64,000 nucleotides of DNA from J095 sp964517605 (lineage in GTDB: Bacteria; Chloroflexota; Anaerolineae; 4572-78; J111), in the NCBI GenBank assembly GCA_964517605.1, contig CAZFCE010000003.1:124001-188000 (forward strand), read 5' to 3'. Below are positions 8,657 to 17,439 of this stretch, piece after piece. The position numbers and the translations under genes were made by a program. Position 1 is the first letter of the stretch. Each line of letters begins with the position of its first letter. Under the pieces are notes generated by a model. The model worked only from the letters and a program-made list of their open reading frames with translations, searched no databases and was not told where the DNA came from.

Positions 8657-10438
8657 ATGGCTGAAAATATTTTAGTTTGCACCGCCTGGCCCTACGCCAA
8701 CGGCGACCTTCATATTGGACACCTGGCCGGCGCTTACCTGCCGCCCGATATTTTTGCCCGCTATCACCGGCTGATTGGCAACAACGTGCTGATGGTTTCC
8801 GGCGCAGATTCGCACGGCACGCCGATTACCCTGCGCGCCGACGCCGAAGGCAAAACGCCCAAAGAGGTATTCGAGCGGTTTCATGCGCGGTTTCTCCAGA
8901 CTTTTCAGGATATCGGCATCACTTACGACCTGTTTACCCACACCGATACCGAAAACCACCATCAGGTTTCGCAGGATATTTTTATGGCCTGCTACCGCAA
9001 CGGTTTCATCTACACCCACACCGAACAGCAATTTTTCTCCGAAACCGAAGGCCGCTTTTTGCCCGACCGCTACATTGAGGGCGTTTGCCCCAAATGCGGT
9101 TACGATGGCGCGCGCGGTGACCAGTGCGATAATTGCAAATCGTTGTTGGACCCCACCGACCTGATTAATCCGCGCAGTAAAAATGATGGCTCCACGCCGG
9201 TGCTGCGCGAAACCGAGCACTTTTACCTTGATTTACAAAAACTCAACGAAGACGTGCTGGATTACCTGAGCGACGGCAAGGAACACTGGCGGCCTAACGT
9301 CATCAATTTTAGCCTGCAATACGCCAAAGACGGGCTAAAGGGCCGGGCCATTACCCGCGATATTGAGTGGGGTATTCCGCTGCCGCTGCCCGGCTACGAG
9401 CACAAACGGCTGTACGTTTGGTTTGAAGCGGTGATTGGCTACTTTAGCGCCAGCCTGGAATGGGCCAAAAACATTGGCCAGCCGGAAAAATGGAAGGAAT
9501 GGTGGTACGCGCCGCAAGCCAAAAGCTACTACTTTATCGGCAAGGATAACATCCCCTTCCACACTGTAATCTGGCCCGCCGAATTGATGGCCACGGGCCG
9601 CCGCCTGTACGAAGACAATTCCGCCAAACGGCTTAACCTGCCGTTTGATGTGCCCGCCAACGAATACCTTAATATGGAAGGCCAAAAACTCAGCACCAGC
9701 CGCAACTGGGCCATTTGGGCGCCCGATTTGCTGGCCCGGTTTGATCCCGACCCGGTGCGCTTTTATTTAACGGCCATTTCGCCCGAAAGCCGCGACACCG
9801 ATTTTACCTTCACCGACCTGATTCGCCGCAACAACGACGAGTTGGTGGCCACCTGGGGCAACCTGGTTAACCGGGTGCTGGGCTTTGCCTACAAACGCTA
9901 CGAGGGCCGCGTGCCGGAAATTGGCCCCGCCGGCCTCGACGAAGCCGACCGCCAGATTTTGGCCGAGGTGGAAGCCGGGTTTAAAACCGTGGGCGATCTC
10001 CTGGCGGCAGTCAAATTAAAAGCGGCGCAAGAAGAAGCGATGCGGTTGGCCAAAGCCACCAACGTTTACCTGGATGGCAAAGCGCCGTGGAAAGCCATTA
10101 AAACCGATCCCGCCGCCGCCGGAACCGCCGTTTATGTCACGCTGCGCGTTATTGACAACCTGAAAATCCTGTTTGCGCCGTTTTTGCCGCACACCTGCCA
10201 AAAACTGCATTTTTATTTGGGCTACGATGGCCAGCTTTTTGGCCGCCAGTACACCGAAGAGTACACCGAAATCGGGCGGGTCCACACGGCGCTACGCTAC
10301 GATGCCAGCCCGGCTACCGGCGGCTGGGTCGCCAGCCAACTCCAGCCGGGCCAGCCGTTGCGTGAGCCGGAACCGCTGTTCAAAAAGTTGGAGCCGGAAA
10401 TTGCCGAGCAGGAAATAGCCCGGTTATTGCAGGCGTAA
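8657..10438 (+). CDS. metG: Methionine-tRNA ligase
   Basis: 593-residue class I aminoacyl-tRNA synthetase that charges tRNA-Met. The HIGH signature is at residues 19-22 (DLHIGH) and the KMSKS loop reads KLSTS at 344-348, an accepted variant. A zinc knuckle has Cys144, Cys147, Cys157 and Cys160. The anticodon-binding helical domain fills the C-terminal third; there is no C-terminal tRNA-binding (EMAP-like) domain, so it is the short form. The stop codon directly abuts the ATG of the following folC, so the two are co-translated; both serve methionine/formyl-folate-dependent initiation, a sensible pairing (inference). Start ATG is clear, about 20 nt after the glycosyltransferase stop. Confidence 0.95.
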   Translation: MAENILVCTAWPYANGDLHIGHLAGAYLPPDIFARYHRLIGNNVLMVSGADSHGTPITLRADAEGKTPKEVFERFHARFLQTFQDIGITYDLFTHTDTENHHQVSQDIFMACYRNGFIYTHTEQQFFSETEGRFLPDRYIEGVCPKCGYDGARGDQCDNCKSLLDPTDLINPRSKNDGSTPVLRETEHFYLDLQKLNEDVLDYLSDGKEHWRPNVINFSLQYAKDGLKGRAITRDIEWGIPLPLPGYEHKRLYVWFEAVIGYFSASLEWAKNIGQPEKWKEWWYAPQAKSYYFIGKDNIPFHTVIWPAELMATGRRLYEDNSAKRLNLPFDVPANEYLNMEGQKLSTSRNWAIWAPDLLARFDPDPVRFYLTAISPESRDTDFTFTDLIRRNNDELVATWGNLVNRVLGFAYKRYEGRVPEIGPAGLDEADRQILAEVEAGFKTVGDLLAAVKLKAAQEEAMRLAKATNVYLDGKAPWKAIKTDPAAAGTAVYVTLRVIDNLKILFAPFLPHTCQKLHFYLGYDGQLFGRQYTEEYTEIGRVHTALRYDASPATGGWVASQLQPGQPLREPEPLFKKLEPEIAEQEIARLLQA

Positions 10439-11824
10439 ATGGCCGTTAACGCTGCGTTTGAACTATACCAGCAATTAGAGCGCGATTTTGCCGCCTTGAT
10501 TCGCCCCACGCCCTTTAGCGCCGGCCACAATTTGCGCCTGGAACGGATTTCGCATTTACTGGCGCTGCTGGGCAATCCCCACCGGGCTTACCCCACCATT
10601 CACGTGGGCGGCACCTCCGGCAAAGGCTCAACCTCGGCCATGATTGCGGCCATCCTCACCGAAGCCGGCTACAAAACCGGCCTGCACATGTCGCCACACC
10701 TGCAAATTATGAACGAACGCTACCAAATCAACACCATGGTGGCCCGCACCAGCGATTTGGCCGCGCTGTTTGCCGAAATGAAACCGGCTCTGGCCCGCGT
10801 GGCCGCCGAAAATCCGTATGGCTTGCCCAGCTATTTTGAAGCGCAGGTGGCGCTGTCATTTTTGCTATTTCAGCGGCAGGCGGTTGAGGTGGCGGTGGTG
10901 GAAGTGGGACTGGGCGGCACGCTTGATGCCACCAACGTAGTCGAGGCGGCGGTGGCGGTGCTCACCAACGTTAGCCTGGATCACACCGCTATTTTGGGCG
11001 ACACCATCGAAGAAATTGCCCGCGACAAAGCCGGCATCATCAAACCCGGCCAAACGGTCATCAGCGGCTTTCGGCAGCCCACGGTGCGCAAGATTGTGGC
11101 CCAACGCTGCCAGGATAAAAACGCTACGCTGCGGGAAATAGACCGCTCGTTTCAATATTCCGAGTTCACCGCTAATAAATTTGATGTAACCCTGCCCACC
11201 GGCCAAACCTTTGCCAACCTGGAACTGGGACTAAAAGGCGATTTTCAACTGGCCAACGCCGCCTGCGCCGTGGCGGCAGTGCAGGCTTTGCCCGGCTTCG
11301 ACATTCCCGCCGAGGCGGTGCAGCGCGGGCTGCTCAACGCCCGGATTCCGGGCCGGGTAGAAGTGCTGCAAACCGGCCCGGTGGTGGTACTGGACGGGGC
11401 GCACAACCCCGAAAAAATGGCCGCCGCCCGGCAGGCCATTGATGCCTATTACGGTGACAAACGCCGCATCACCGTGCTGGCGCTCAAATCCGATAAAGCC
11501 GCCAAAGACGTGTTGCCTTTTGTGCTTGGCCACACCGACCGGCTGATTGTCACTCAATTTGAGCTTGAAAACAGCCTGTGGCAACCGCTGGACGCGCACA
11601 TTTTGGCCGGGCTGGCCGCAGAAATGGCCCCCGGTTTGGATATTCAGGTGATACCCCGGCCAATGCCGGCTTTTGAGCAGGCCCGCGCCGCCGCCGGCCC
11701 GGATGACCTGATTTGGGTAACCGGCTCGTTTTTTTTGGTGGGTAACGTGCGCGAGTTTTGGTATCCCACGCCGGAACTGGTGGCCAAAACCGAAACCGGC
11801 CTCTCCGCCGCGATTGCGCTGTAG
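10439..11824 (+). CDS. folC: Folylpolyglutamate synthase / dihydrofolate synthase (first paralogue)
   Basis: 461 residues of the Mur ligase superfamily. The P-loop GTSGKGS is at residues 58-64, followed by the family helix with SPHLQIMNERYQIN. VGLGGTLDATNVV, the metal-binding NVSLDHTAILGDT and the C-terminal LDGAHNPEKM are all present, so the active site appears complete. It adds glutamate to dihydropteroate or to folates. It starts exactly at the end of metG and is followed after 3 nt by a second, divergent folC-like gene. The two may split dihydrofolate synthase and polyglutamylation duties, but which one does which cannot be read from sequence alone. Confidence 0.92.
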   Translation: MAVNAAFELYQQLERDFAALIRPTPFSAGHNLRLERISHLLALLGNPHRAYPTIHVGGTSGKGSTSAMIAAILTEAGYKTGLHMSPHLQIMNERYQINTMVARTSDLAALFAEMKPALARVAAENPYGLPSYFEAQVALSFLLFQRQAVEVAVVEVGLGGTLDATNVVEAAVAVLTNVSLDHTAILGDTIEEIARDKAGIIKPGQTVISGFRQPTVRKIVAQRCQDKNATLREIDRSFQYSEFTANKFDVTLPTGQTFANLELGLKGDFQLANAACAVAAVQALPGFDIPAEAVQRGLLNARIPGRVEVLQTGPVVVLDGAHNPEKMAAARQAIDAYYGDKRRITVLALKSDKAAKDVLPFVLGHTDRLIVTQFELENSLWQPLDAHILAGLAAEMAPGLDIQVIPRPMPAFEQARAAAGPDDLIWVTGSFFLVGNVREFWYPTPELVAKTETGLSAAIAL

Positions 11825-11827
11825 CGA

Positions 11828-13243
11828 ATGCCCCCAGCCCCTTTAGCGGATTACTCCCGCCAAATTGACTGGTTGTACTCGCTGGTAACCGACCCCACCG
11901 GCTCCCGGTACTTCCTTGAAAAAAGCCCGGAAACCCGCCAGCGTGAATTTGTGGCGCAATTAGCCCGCACCGCCGATTTTTTGGAGTTTGCCGGAAACCC
12001 GCAGGCCCGCTTTAACTCAATTCACGTGGCGGGTACCAGCGGCAAAGGCTCGGTTACAACCATGCTGGCGGCCATGCTCACCGCGAGCGGCTGGCGCACC
12101 GGCCATCACACCAGCCCCTACCTGCAAAATTGCAACGAAAAGCTGGTTATCAACGGGCAGATGATTTCGCCCGCCGACTTTGCGGCGCTGGTGGGCCAAC
12201 TGCGTGCCATTCACGCCGAGTGGGTGCGGGCGGGCCGCCCTTTTAATGATTTGCGTTACGGCGAGGCGTGGGTGGCGCTCACATACCTGTGGTTTGCCAG
12301 CCAACAGGTTGACTGGGCTGTTGTTGAAACCAGCCTGGGCGGGCGGTTTGACCCCACCAATGTGCTGCCCGCCCAACTGGCGGTCATCACCAATGTTAAT
12401 TTTGACCACGTAAAAATTTTGGGACCGGATTTGCAAAGCATCGCCCGCCACAAAGCGGGCATCATCAAGCCCGGCGGGCTGGCCATTACCGCCGAAACCA
12501 ACCCGGCGGTGGTGGCGGTTATCCAGGCCGAAGCCGCCGCCAAACAGGCCGCGTTGTACCAGCCTGGCCGCGATTTTTCTTTTGCGGTGGAGAACGGGCG
12601 GCTGGCCGTGCAAACGCCGTTCAATACTTACACCGATCTTGCGGTGGCGCTGCCGGGCCGGTTTCAAGCCGTCAATGCGGCGCTGGCGGTGGCAGCGCTG
12701 GATGTGCTGGCGGCGCGTTACGGGCTGCCGCTCACCGAAAACGCTATTAAAACCGGGTTGGCCGGGGTAAAATTTCCGGGCCGGCTCGAAGTGATGCCGG
12801 CGGCGGAGCGGCTGGTCATTCTGGATGGGGCGCACAATCCGCACAAAATGCAGGCGTTAGTAACCAGCCTGCGCCAATTGTACCCAACCAAACGTATTGT
12901 CGCTCTGTTTGGCATGCTCCGTGACAAAGATACCACCGAGGTGGTAAAGGTGCTGGCTCCGCAGATATCGCGCTTTATTGTGACTGCGCCCAATGTTTTT
13001 GGTAAACCGGCTTTGCCACCAAACGAACTGGCTAATATAATTAAAAATGTAGCGCCATTGCTAAAGGTTGAACAAGCTGCCGGCGTAAAAGCTGGCGTAG
13101 AGTTGGCGCTGCAAACTTTAGACCCAGATGAGTTACTGCTGGCCACCGGTTCACTTTACCTGGTGGGCGAAGCCAGAGACCACTGGTTTCCCAGAGAAAA
13201 TCTGCTGCAACAGCTTGAATCAGCGCCGCAACCCAGGTGTTAA
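11828..13243 (+). CDS. folC: Folylpolyglutamate synthase family protein (second paralogue)
   Basis: 471 residues, same Mur-ligase family as the preceding gene but clearly divergent. The P-loop GTSGKGS is at residues 69-75, then SPYLQNCNEKLVING, SLGGRFDPTNVL, NVNFDHVKILG and the C-terminal LDGAHNPHKM. All usual ATP and metal residues look intact. It begins 3 nt after the first folC and ends just before lon. Tandem FolC paralogues suggest separate enzymes for dihydropteroate glutamylation and polyglutamylation, or use of a non-folate substrate such as a tetrahydrofolate analogue; this is inference. The C-terminal domain carries the usual Rossmann-like glutamate ligase fold. Confidence 0.88.
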   Translation: MPPAPLADYSRQIDWLYSLVTDPTGSRYFLEKSPETRQREFVAQLARTADFLEFAGNPQARFNSIHVAGTSGKGSVTTMLAAMLTASGWRTGHHTSPYLQNCNEKLVINGQMISPADFAALVGQLRAIHAEWVRAGRPFNDLRYGEAWVALTYLWFASQQVDWAVVETSLGGRFDPTNVLPAQLAVITNVNFDHVKILGPDLQSIARHKAGIIKPGGLAITAETNPAVVAVIQAEAAAKQAALYQPGRDFSFAVENGRLAVQTPFNTYTDLAVALPGRFQAVNAALAVAALDVLAARYGLPLTENAIKTGLAGVKFPGRLEVMPAAERLVILDGAHNPHKMQALVTSLRQLYPTKRIVALFGMLRDKDTTEVVKVLAPQISRFIVTAPNVFGKPALPPNELANIIKNVAPLLKVEQAAGVKAGVELALQTLDPDELLLATGSLYLVGEARDHWFPRENLLQQLESAPQPRC

Positions 13244-13269
13244 CCAATTTGGAGATTGTTGACCGGAGA

Positions 13270-15690
13270 ATGATGTCTACCGACCGAGATTTTGACGTTT
13301 TAATTGATGACGATGAAGAAGAAGTGGATTTGCCGTTGCTGCCGGTACGCGATACCGTGGTTTTTCCGCGGATGCTCACCCCGTTGTTTGTGGGCCGCGA
13401 CCGCTCCATCCGGGCGCTGGAAGCCGCGCTGGAAGACCGCCAGCAGTTGGTGGTGGTCACTCAACGCGACCCCGACCAGGAAAACCCCGGCCTTGAGGAT
13501 TTGTACAACTTTGGCACCGAAGTAGTGGTGGGGCGCATGCTCAAAATGCCCGATGGCAGCAACAATATTCTGGTGCAGGGGCATCGGCGGGTAGAAATTA
13601 TCAAACTGCTTCAGGACGAGCCGTATCCACTGGTGCGGGTGCGCCGGATGGAAGAGGATTACGAGAAAAATCTTTCATCTGATGCGTTAATGCGGGCGGT
13701 GCTGGCTCTGTTTGAAAAGTGCGTGCAGCTTAACCGCAACGTGCCCGATGACGCCTACGTGGCCGCCATGAACATTGACGAGCCGGGCTGGCTGGCCGAC
13801 ATGATTTCGTCGGTGATGGATTTTGATGTGGAACACCGCCAGCAAATTCTGGACACGGCGGACCCCACCACCCGCTTGCAGCGGCTCAGTATTATGCTGG
13901 CCCAGGAACTTGATGTGCTGGAACTGGAATCGCAAATTCAGGATCAGGTGCAGCAAGAGGTGGATAAAGGCCAGCGCGAGTACTTTTTGCGCGAACAAAT
14001 GCGCGTTATCCAGAACGAGTTGGGCGAACTCGATGCCCAATCCGCCGAGGTTAACGAAATCCGCGACAAGCTGGCCAAAGTGGATTTACCCGAAGAAGTG
14101 CGGGCCAAAGCCGATAAAGAACTCAGCCGGCTAACCATGATGCCGCCCGCCGCGCCAGAGGTGGGCATTATCCGCACCTATCTGGATTGGATTATTGACC
14201 TGCCGTGGACGGCTCGCTCCACCGACAACAACGATATTTACGCCGTGGCCCGCGTGCTGGACAACAACCATTTTGGCATTCCCAAAGCCAAAGAGCGGAT
14301 TATTGAGCATATTGCCGTGCAGCAGCGCGCCGGCAACAAAATGCGCTCGCCTATTTTGTGCTTTGTGGGGCCGCCCGGCACCGGCAAAACCTCGCTGGGG
14401 CGCTCCATTGCCGAGGCGCTGGGCCGTAAATTTGTGCGCATCAGCCTGGGCGGCATCCGCGACGAAGCCGAAATTCGCGGCCACCGGCGCACCTACATTG
14501 GGGCGCTGCCGGGCCGCATTATCCAGAGCATGCGCCGGGCCGAAACCATCAACCCGGTGTTTATGCTGGATGAAATTGATAAAGTCGGGGCCGATTTTCG
14601 GGGCGATCCCAGCGCCGCCCTGCTGGAGGCGTTGGACCCGGAGCAAAACAACAGCTTTTCGGATCACTACCTGGAATTGCCCTACGATCTGTCTAAAGTG
14701 ATGTTTATTACCACCGCCAACGTGCTGTATACCATTCCGCCCGCCCTGCGCGACCGAATGGAGGTGATTGAATTTTCGGGCTACATTGAGGAAGAAAAAC
14801 TCTCGATTGCCCACCAGTTTCTCATTCCCCGCCAAATTGAGGAACACGGCCTGCACGATGTTGACCTGAAAATTGCCGACAGCGCCCTGAAATCCATTAT
14901 CCGTGAGTACACCTACGAAGCCGGGGTGCGCAACCTTGAGCGCGAAATTGGGCAGATTTGCCGTAAAATTACCCGCCGCCTGGCCGAAGCCAAACCCATC
15001 CCCAAAACCGTAACCGGCCAATCGCTGGTAAAATATTTGGGGCCGCCCCGCTTTTCGGAGCAAAAGGTGCACGAAGCCGACGAAGTGGGCATTGCCACCG
15101 CCATTGCCTACACCGAAGCCGGCGGCGATATTATGCCCATCGAAGTGGTGTTGATGCCCGGCAAAGGCAACCTTACCCTCACCGGCCAACTGGGCGAAGT
15201 GATGCAGGAATCGGTGCAGGCGGCGTTATCGTTCACCCGCGCCAACGCCGCGGCTTACGGCATCAACCCCGAAACGTTTGAAAACATTGATATTCACCTG
15301 CACGTGCCGGAGGGCGCTATTCCCAAAGATGGCCCCAGCGCCGGCATTACCATGGCCACGGTGTTAATTTCGGCTTTTGCCGATTACAAGGTGCGGCACG
15401 ATGTGGCCATGACCGGCGAAATTACGTTGCGGGGCAAGGTGCTGCCGATTGGCGGGTTAAAAGAAAAGGTGCTGGCGGCGCATCGGGCCGGTATTAGCAC
15501 GGTGATTGTGCCGGCCAAAAATAAAAAAGATATGATTGACGTGCCCAAAAAAGTTCAGCGTGAAATGAACATTATTTTTGTGGACGAAATGAACGAAGTG
15601 CTGAAAAACGCGCTGGTGGCTCCGCTTAAAAAGAAAAAAACCAAACGCAAAGCCGCTGCTGAAAAAACCGCCGAAAAGACGGAAGAATAA
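13270..15690 (+). CDS. lon: ATP-dependent Lon protease
   Basis: 806-residue cytoplasmic AAA+ serine protease. It has an acidic N-terminus (IDDDEEEVDLPLLPVRD), the LON substrate-binding domain (about residues 25-215), a coiled coil, the AAA+ module with Walker A GPPGTGKT at 367-374 and Walker B FMLDEIDK, and the C-terminal protease domain with the catalytic dyad Ser690 (PKDGPSAG) and Lys733 (GGLKEK). The tail is unusually lysine- and glutamate-rich. I start at ATG 13270 because residues before it overlap the end of folC and look non-conserved; a second ATG follows immediately at 13273, and GGAGA lies just upstream. A clear intrinsic terminator follows the stop. Confidence 0.95.
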   Translation: MMSTDRDFDVLIDDDEEEVDLPLLPVRDTVVFPRMLTPLFVGRDRSIRALEAALEDRQQLVVVTQRDPDQENPGLEDLYNFGTEVVVGRMLKMPDGSNNILVQGHRRVEIIKLLQDEPYPLVRVRRMEEDYEKNLSSDALMRAVLALFEKCVQLNRNVPDDAYVAAMNIDEPGWLADMISSVMDFDVEHRQQILDTADPTTRLQRLSIMLAQELDVLELESQIQDQVQQEVDKGQREYFLREQMRVIQNELGELDAQSAEVNEIRDKLAKVDLPEEVRAKADKELSRLTMMPPAAPEVGIIRTYLDWIIDLPWTARSTDNNDIYAVARVLDNNHFGIPKAKERIIEHIAVQQRAGNKMRSPILCFVGPPGTGKTSLGRSIAEALGRKFVRISLGGIRDEAEIRGHRRTYIGALPGRIIQSMRRAETINPVFMLDEIDKVGADFRGDPSAALLEALDPEQNNSFSDHYLELPYDLSKVMFITTANVLYTIPPALRDRMEVIEFSGYIEEEKLSIAHQFLIPRQIEEHGLHDVDLKIADSALKSIIREYTYEAGVRNLEREIGQICRKITRRLAEAKPIPKTVTGQSLVKYLGPPRFSEQKVHEADEVGIATAIAYTEAGGDIMPIEVVLMPGKGNLTLTGQLGEVMQESVQAALSFTRANAAAYGINPETFENIDIHLHVPEGAIPKDGPSAGITMATVLISAFADYKVRHDVAMTGEITLRGKVLPIGGLKEKVLAAHRAGISTVIVPAKNKKDMIDVPKKVQREMNIIFVDEMNEVLKNALVAPLKKKKTKRKAAAEKTAEKTEE

Positions 15691-15694
15691 AAAA

Positions 15695-15730
15695 ACGGGC
15701 CGTGTAGGGTAAACGCGGCCCGTTTTCTTT
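15695..15730 (+). terminator. Intrinsic terminator of lon
   Basis: An 8-bp stem (ACGGGCCG with its complement at 15716-15723) with a 13-nt loop, followed by a T-rich run, starts 5 nt after the lon stop. Confidence 0.85.
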
Positions 15731-15753
15731 TGATCATGTCTTACGCATTAAAA

Positions 15754-15786
15754 AAGTCCCCGGCACTTTTTAAGTGCCGGGGACTT
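15754..15786. repeat. Dispersed palindrome family A, copy 1 (bidirectional terminator-like)
   Basis: A perfect 15-bp stem (AAGTCCCCGGCACTT and complement) around a 3-nt loop, between the convergent lon and CoA-binding genes. The same core recurs at 19884-19930 and 41546-41580. Flanking A and T runs let it act as a terminator on both strands. The TTGATAT right after it is shared with the second copy. Confidence 0.85.
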
Positions 15787-15790
15787 GATA

Positions 15791-16264
15791 TTACACTTCT
15801 TTGGGCAACCCGCCGGTAAAACCCAGTATCCAGCGCACGCAGGTGTGGGCAATGTCCGGCTCAAGAAACATCATGGGGCAGCCCGCCGGAATCACGGTAA
15901 GGCCGTGGCGGTGGCCCAACTCGATAGCCTCCGCTGAAACGCTGCCCTGCCCAAACGAGCGGTGCAGCCACACCCGGCTAATGCCCAACTCAATGCACTC
16001 CTGCACAATTTGCGGGGCAACATTGGGGTGCGTGGCCACCAGCACGGCCTCAACGCCGCCGGGAATGGCGCGCAGGTTGGGGTAGCACGGGTCGCCTTCA
16101 ACCTGGCTGGCGTTGGGATTAACGGCAAAAACCTGGTAATTGGCCTTTTTAAGTTTGTTGTAGATGCCGTTGGCTGCCGCCGCGCCGCCGCTGCGCGATA
16201 CGCCGGCGACGGCAATCCGTTTTTGGGCTAAAAAATCGGTTACAAGGGTATTGAACGCGGTCAT
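15791..16264 (-). CDS. CoA-binding domain protein (YccU-like)
   Basis: 157-residue small cytoplasmic Rossmann-fold protein of the CoA-binding (succinyl-CoA synthetase alpha-like) family. The N-terminus has IAVAGVSRSGGAAANGIYNKL, with the glycine-rich loop slightly altered, then VFAVNPNA, VLVATHPNVAPQIVQECIELGISRVWLHRSFGQGSVS and PAGCPMMFLEPD, all family hallmarks. Such proteins bind CoA, NAD or acyl-CoA-like ligands; the physiological role is not established. Start ATG is preceded by an ideal GGAGGAG. It is convergent with lon and separated by a palindromic repeat. The neighbours give no pathway clue. Confidence 0.85.
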   Translation of the reverse strand: MTAFNTLVTDFLAQKRIAVAGVSRSGGAAAANGIYNKLKKANYQVFAVNPNASQVEGDPCYPNLRAIPGGVEAVLVATHPNVAPQIVQECIELGISRVWLHRSFGQGSVSAEAIELGHRHGLTVIPAGCPMMFLEPDIAHTCVRWILGFTGGLPKEV

Positions 16265-16320
16265 TTTGCTCCTCCTCCGAAAATAGCGCCGCAGGCCGGG
16301 GGTGTGGGGTGTCCCTCCGT

Positions 16321-16358
16321 TTTCATTATCGGTATCAAACCCCCGGTTCCCGTCGGTT
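16321..16358 (+). repeat. Dispersed intergenic repeat, copy 2
   Basis: Near-copy of the element at 7711-7748, with shared ATTATCGGT.TCAAACCCC and a GGTTC...GTCGGT tail, in the spacer between the CoA-binding gene and the metalloprotease gene. Function unknown. Confidence 0.5.
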
Positions 16359-16410
16359 TCCTGTTAAAATAACCAACCACGAATTACAAAATTTGGGGCG
16401 CAACCGGCGT

Positions 16411-17220
16411 TTACGGAGCCTGATATTCTCGCCCGTTAAAAACCTGGTCGCGCATAAATTCATACTTGGCGGGATTCACCAGCCGCAGCAGGTTGGGTTC
16501 GCGCACGTAAACCCGGTAGGATTCGGCAAAATCCTCTTCCTGGCTGGTGCCGGCGTAATCCGAGACAAAACCGCTACGGGCTTGCTTGCTTTGTCGGTGT
16601 AACTCGCTCCACCGGTTGAGTTTGAGTGGCTCGTTGGTATTCTGGTTAGCGGCATCTTGCGCCAGCATATTTCGCTCCCGGTTGTGCCCAATTTCGTGCA
16701 CCAGCGTATCCAGCAGGTAATTGGCGGTGAGGTAGGGCGGCTCCACGGCGTAAACGTAAATGGTGTTATAAACCGGAATGATATTACCGGCAATCTGACC
16801 GCCATTCATTTGGGCCAGTTTGGGCACATATTCTATCCCCCGGCAGCCGTTCATGTGTTCCGGCGGAATAACCTGTTGCAAATACTGCCGCACCTGGTCA
16901 TCGCTGAGCGCCCCGCTGTCTTCAAAATTGATTATGGTTGCGGCGCAGTTGGCTACAGTTGCCGATGGCGATGGCAAAACCGTGACATTTACCACCCGCG
17001 TGGCGGTGGGCGTGGGTTTGGGCAAAGGCGTAGAGGTGGCAGCGGGTGTGGCTGGGCGGACGATGGTCGCGGTTGGCGGGGCGGCGGCTATTGGGGCGGC
17101 GGGCGGCGTAGCCACGGCGCGCTGCATTAGCAGCAGGCCAAATACAACCGTAAATGCCGCCAATACGCCCACACTGATGAGCGCCAGCCCGGCCAGAATT
17201 GATTTTTGAACCCAGGTCAT
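16411..17220 (-). CDS. Membrane-anchored gluzincin-type metallopeptidase
   Basis: 269 residues. I use the ATG at 17220 because AAGGA lies upstream and the protein then begins with a signal anchor (residues 8-32). A Pro/Thr/Ala-rich linker (about 35-88) resembles linkers in other exported proteins here. The catalytic domain has HEIGH (His175, Glu176, His179) and a downstream EEDFAESYRVY motif (Glu233), the arrangement of gluzincins such as the anthrax lethal factor-like (M34/ATLF) group, where this Glu is the third zinc ligand. Two cysteines (92 and 126) could form a disulfide. It is probably extracytoplasmic; the substrate is unknown. The longer upstream reading frame has no ribosome site. 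Confidence 0.7.
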   Translation of the reverse strand: MTWVQKSILAGLALISVGVLAAFTVVFGLLLMQRAVATPPAAPIAAAPPTATIVRPATPAATSTPLPKPTPTATRVVNVTVLPSPSATVANCAATIINFEDSGALSDDQVRQYLQQVIPPEHMNGCRGIEYVPKLAQMNGGQIAGNIIPVYNTIYVYAVEPPYLTANYLLDTLVHEIGHNRERNMLAQDAANQNTNEPLKLNRWSELHRQSKQARSGFVSDYAGTSQEEDFAESYRVYVREPNLLRLVNPAKYEFMRDQVFNGREYQAP

Positions 17221-17336
17221 AATCAATTTTCCTTGCGGTGAGATTGTAAAATTATACGCTCTGCCCCGATGAATATCAATTTTGGGAGTCGACCGCAACT
17301 GTAGATGGGCTGTGAGTGTCATTTTGTAAAATGGTT

Positions 17337-17415
17337 TATAATGGCTTTATGAAGAGTGGTTTCGTTAAAATGCGTCGAGGTATAGGCGTTAGTCATCCCG
17401 GCGGTTGAGCCGGGA
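17337..17415 (+). promoter_or_regulatory. Possible promoter -10 and leader hairpin of the chemoreceptor gene
   Basis: A perfect TATAAT (17337-17342) has no convincing -35. Downstream, TCCCGGC and its complement form a 7-bp stem with a 6-nt loop (17396-17415), ending about 24 nt before the ATG and just before GAGGAGGG. Without a T-run it is not a terminator; it may shape translation. Confidence 0.35.
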
Positions 17416-17439
17416 GATAAACGGTGAGGAGGGCTGGCG

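Noticed and set aside
14131..15189. 352-residue minus-strand frame
   Set aside because: Antisense of lon, with no recognisable motif.
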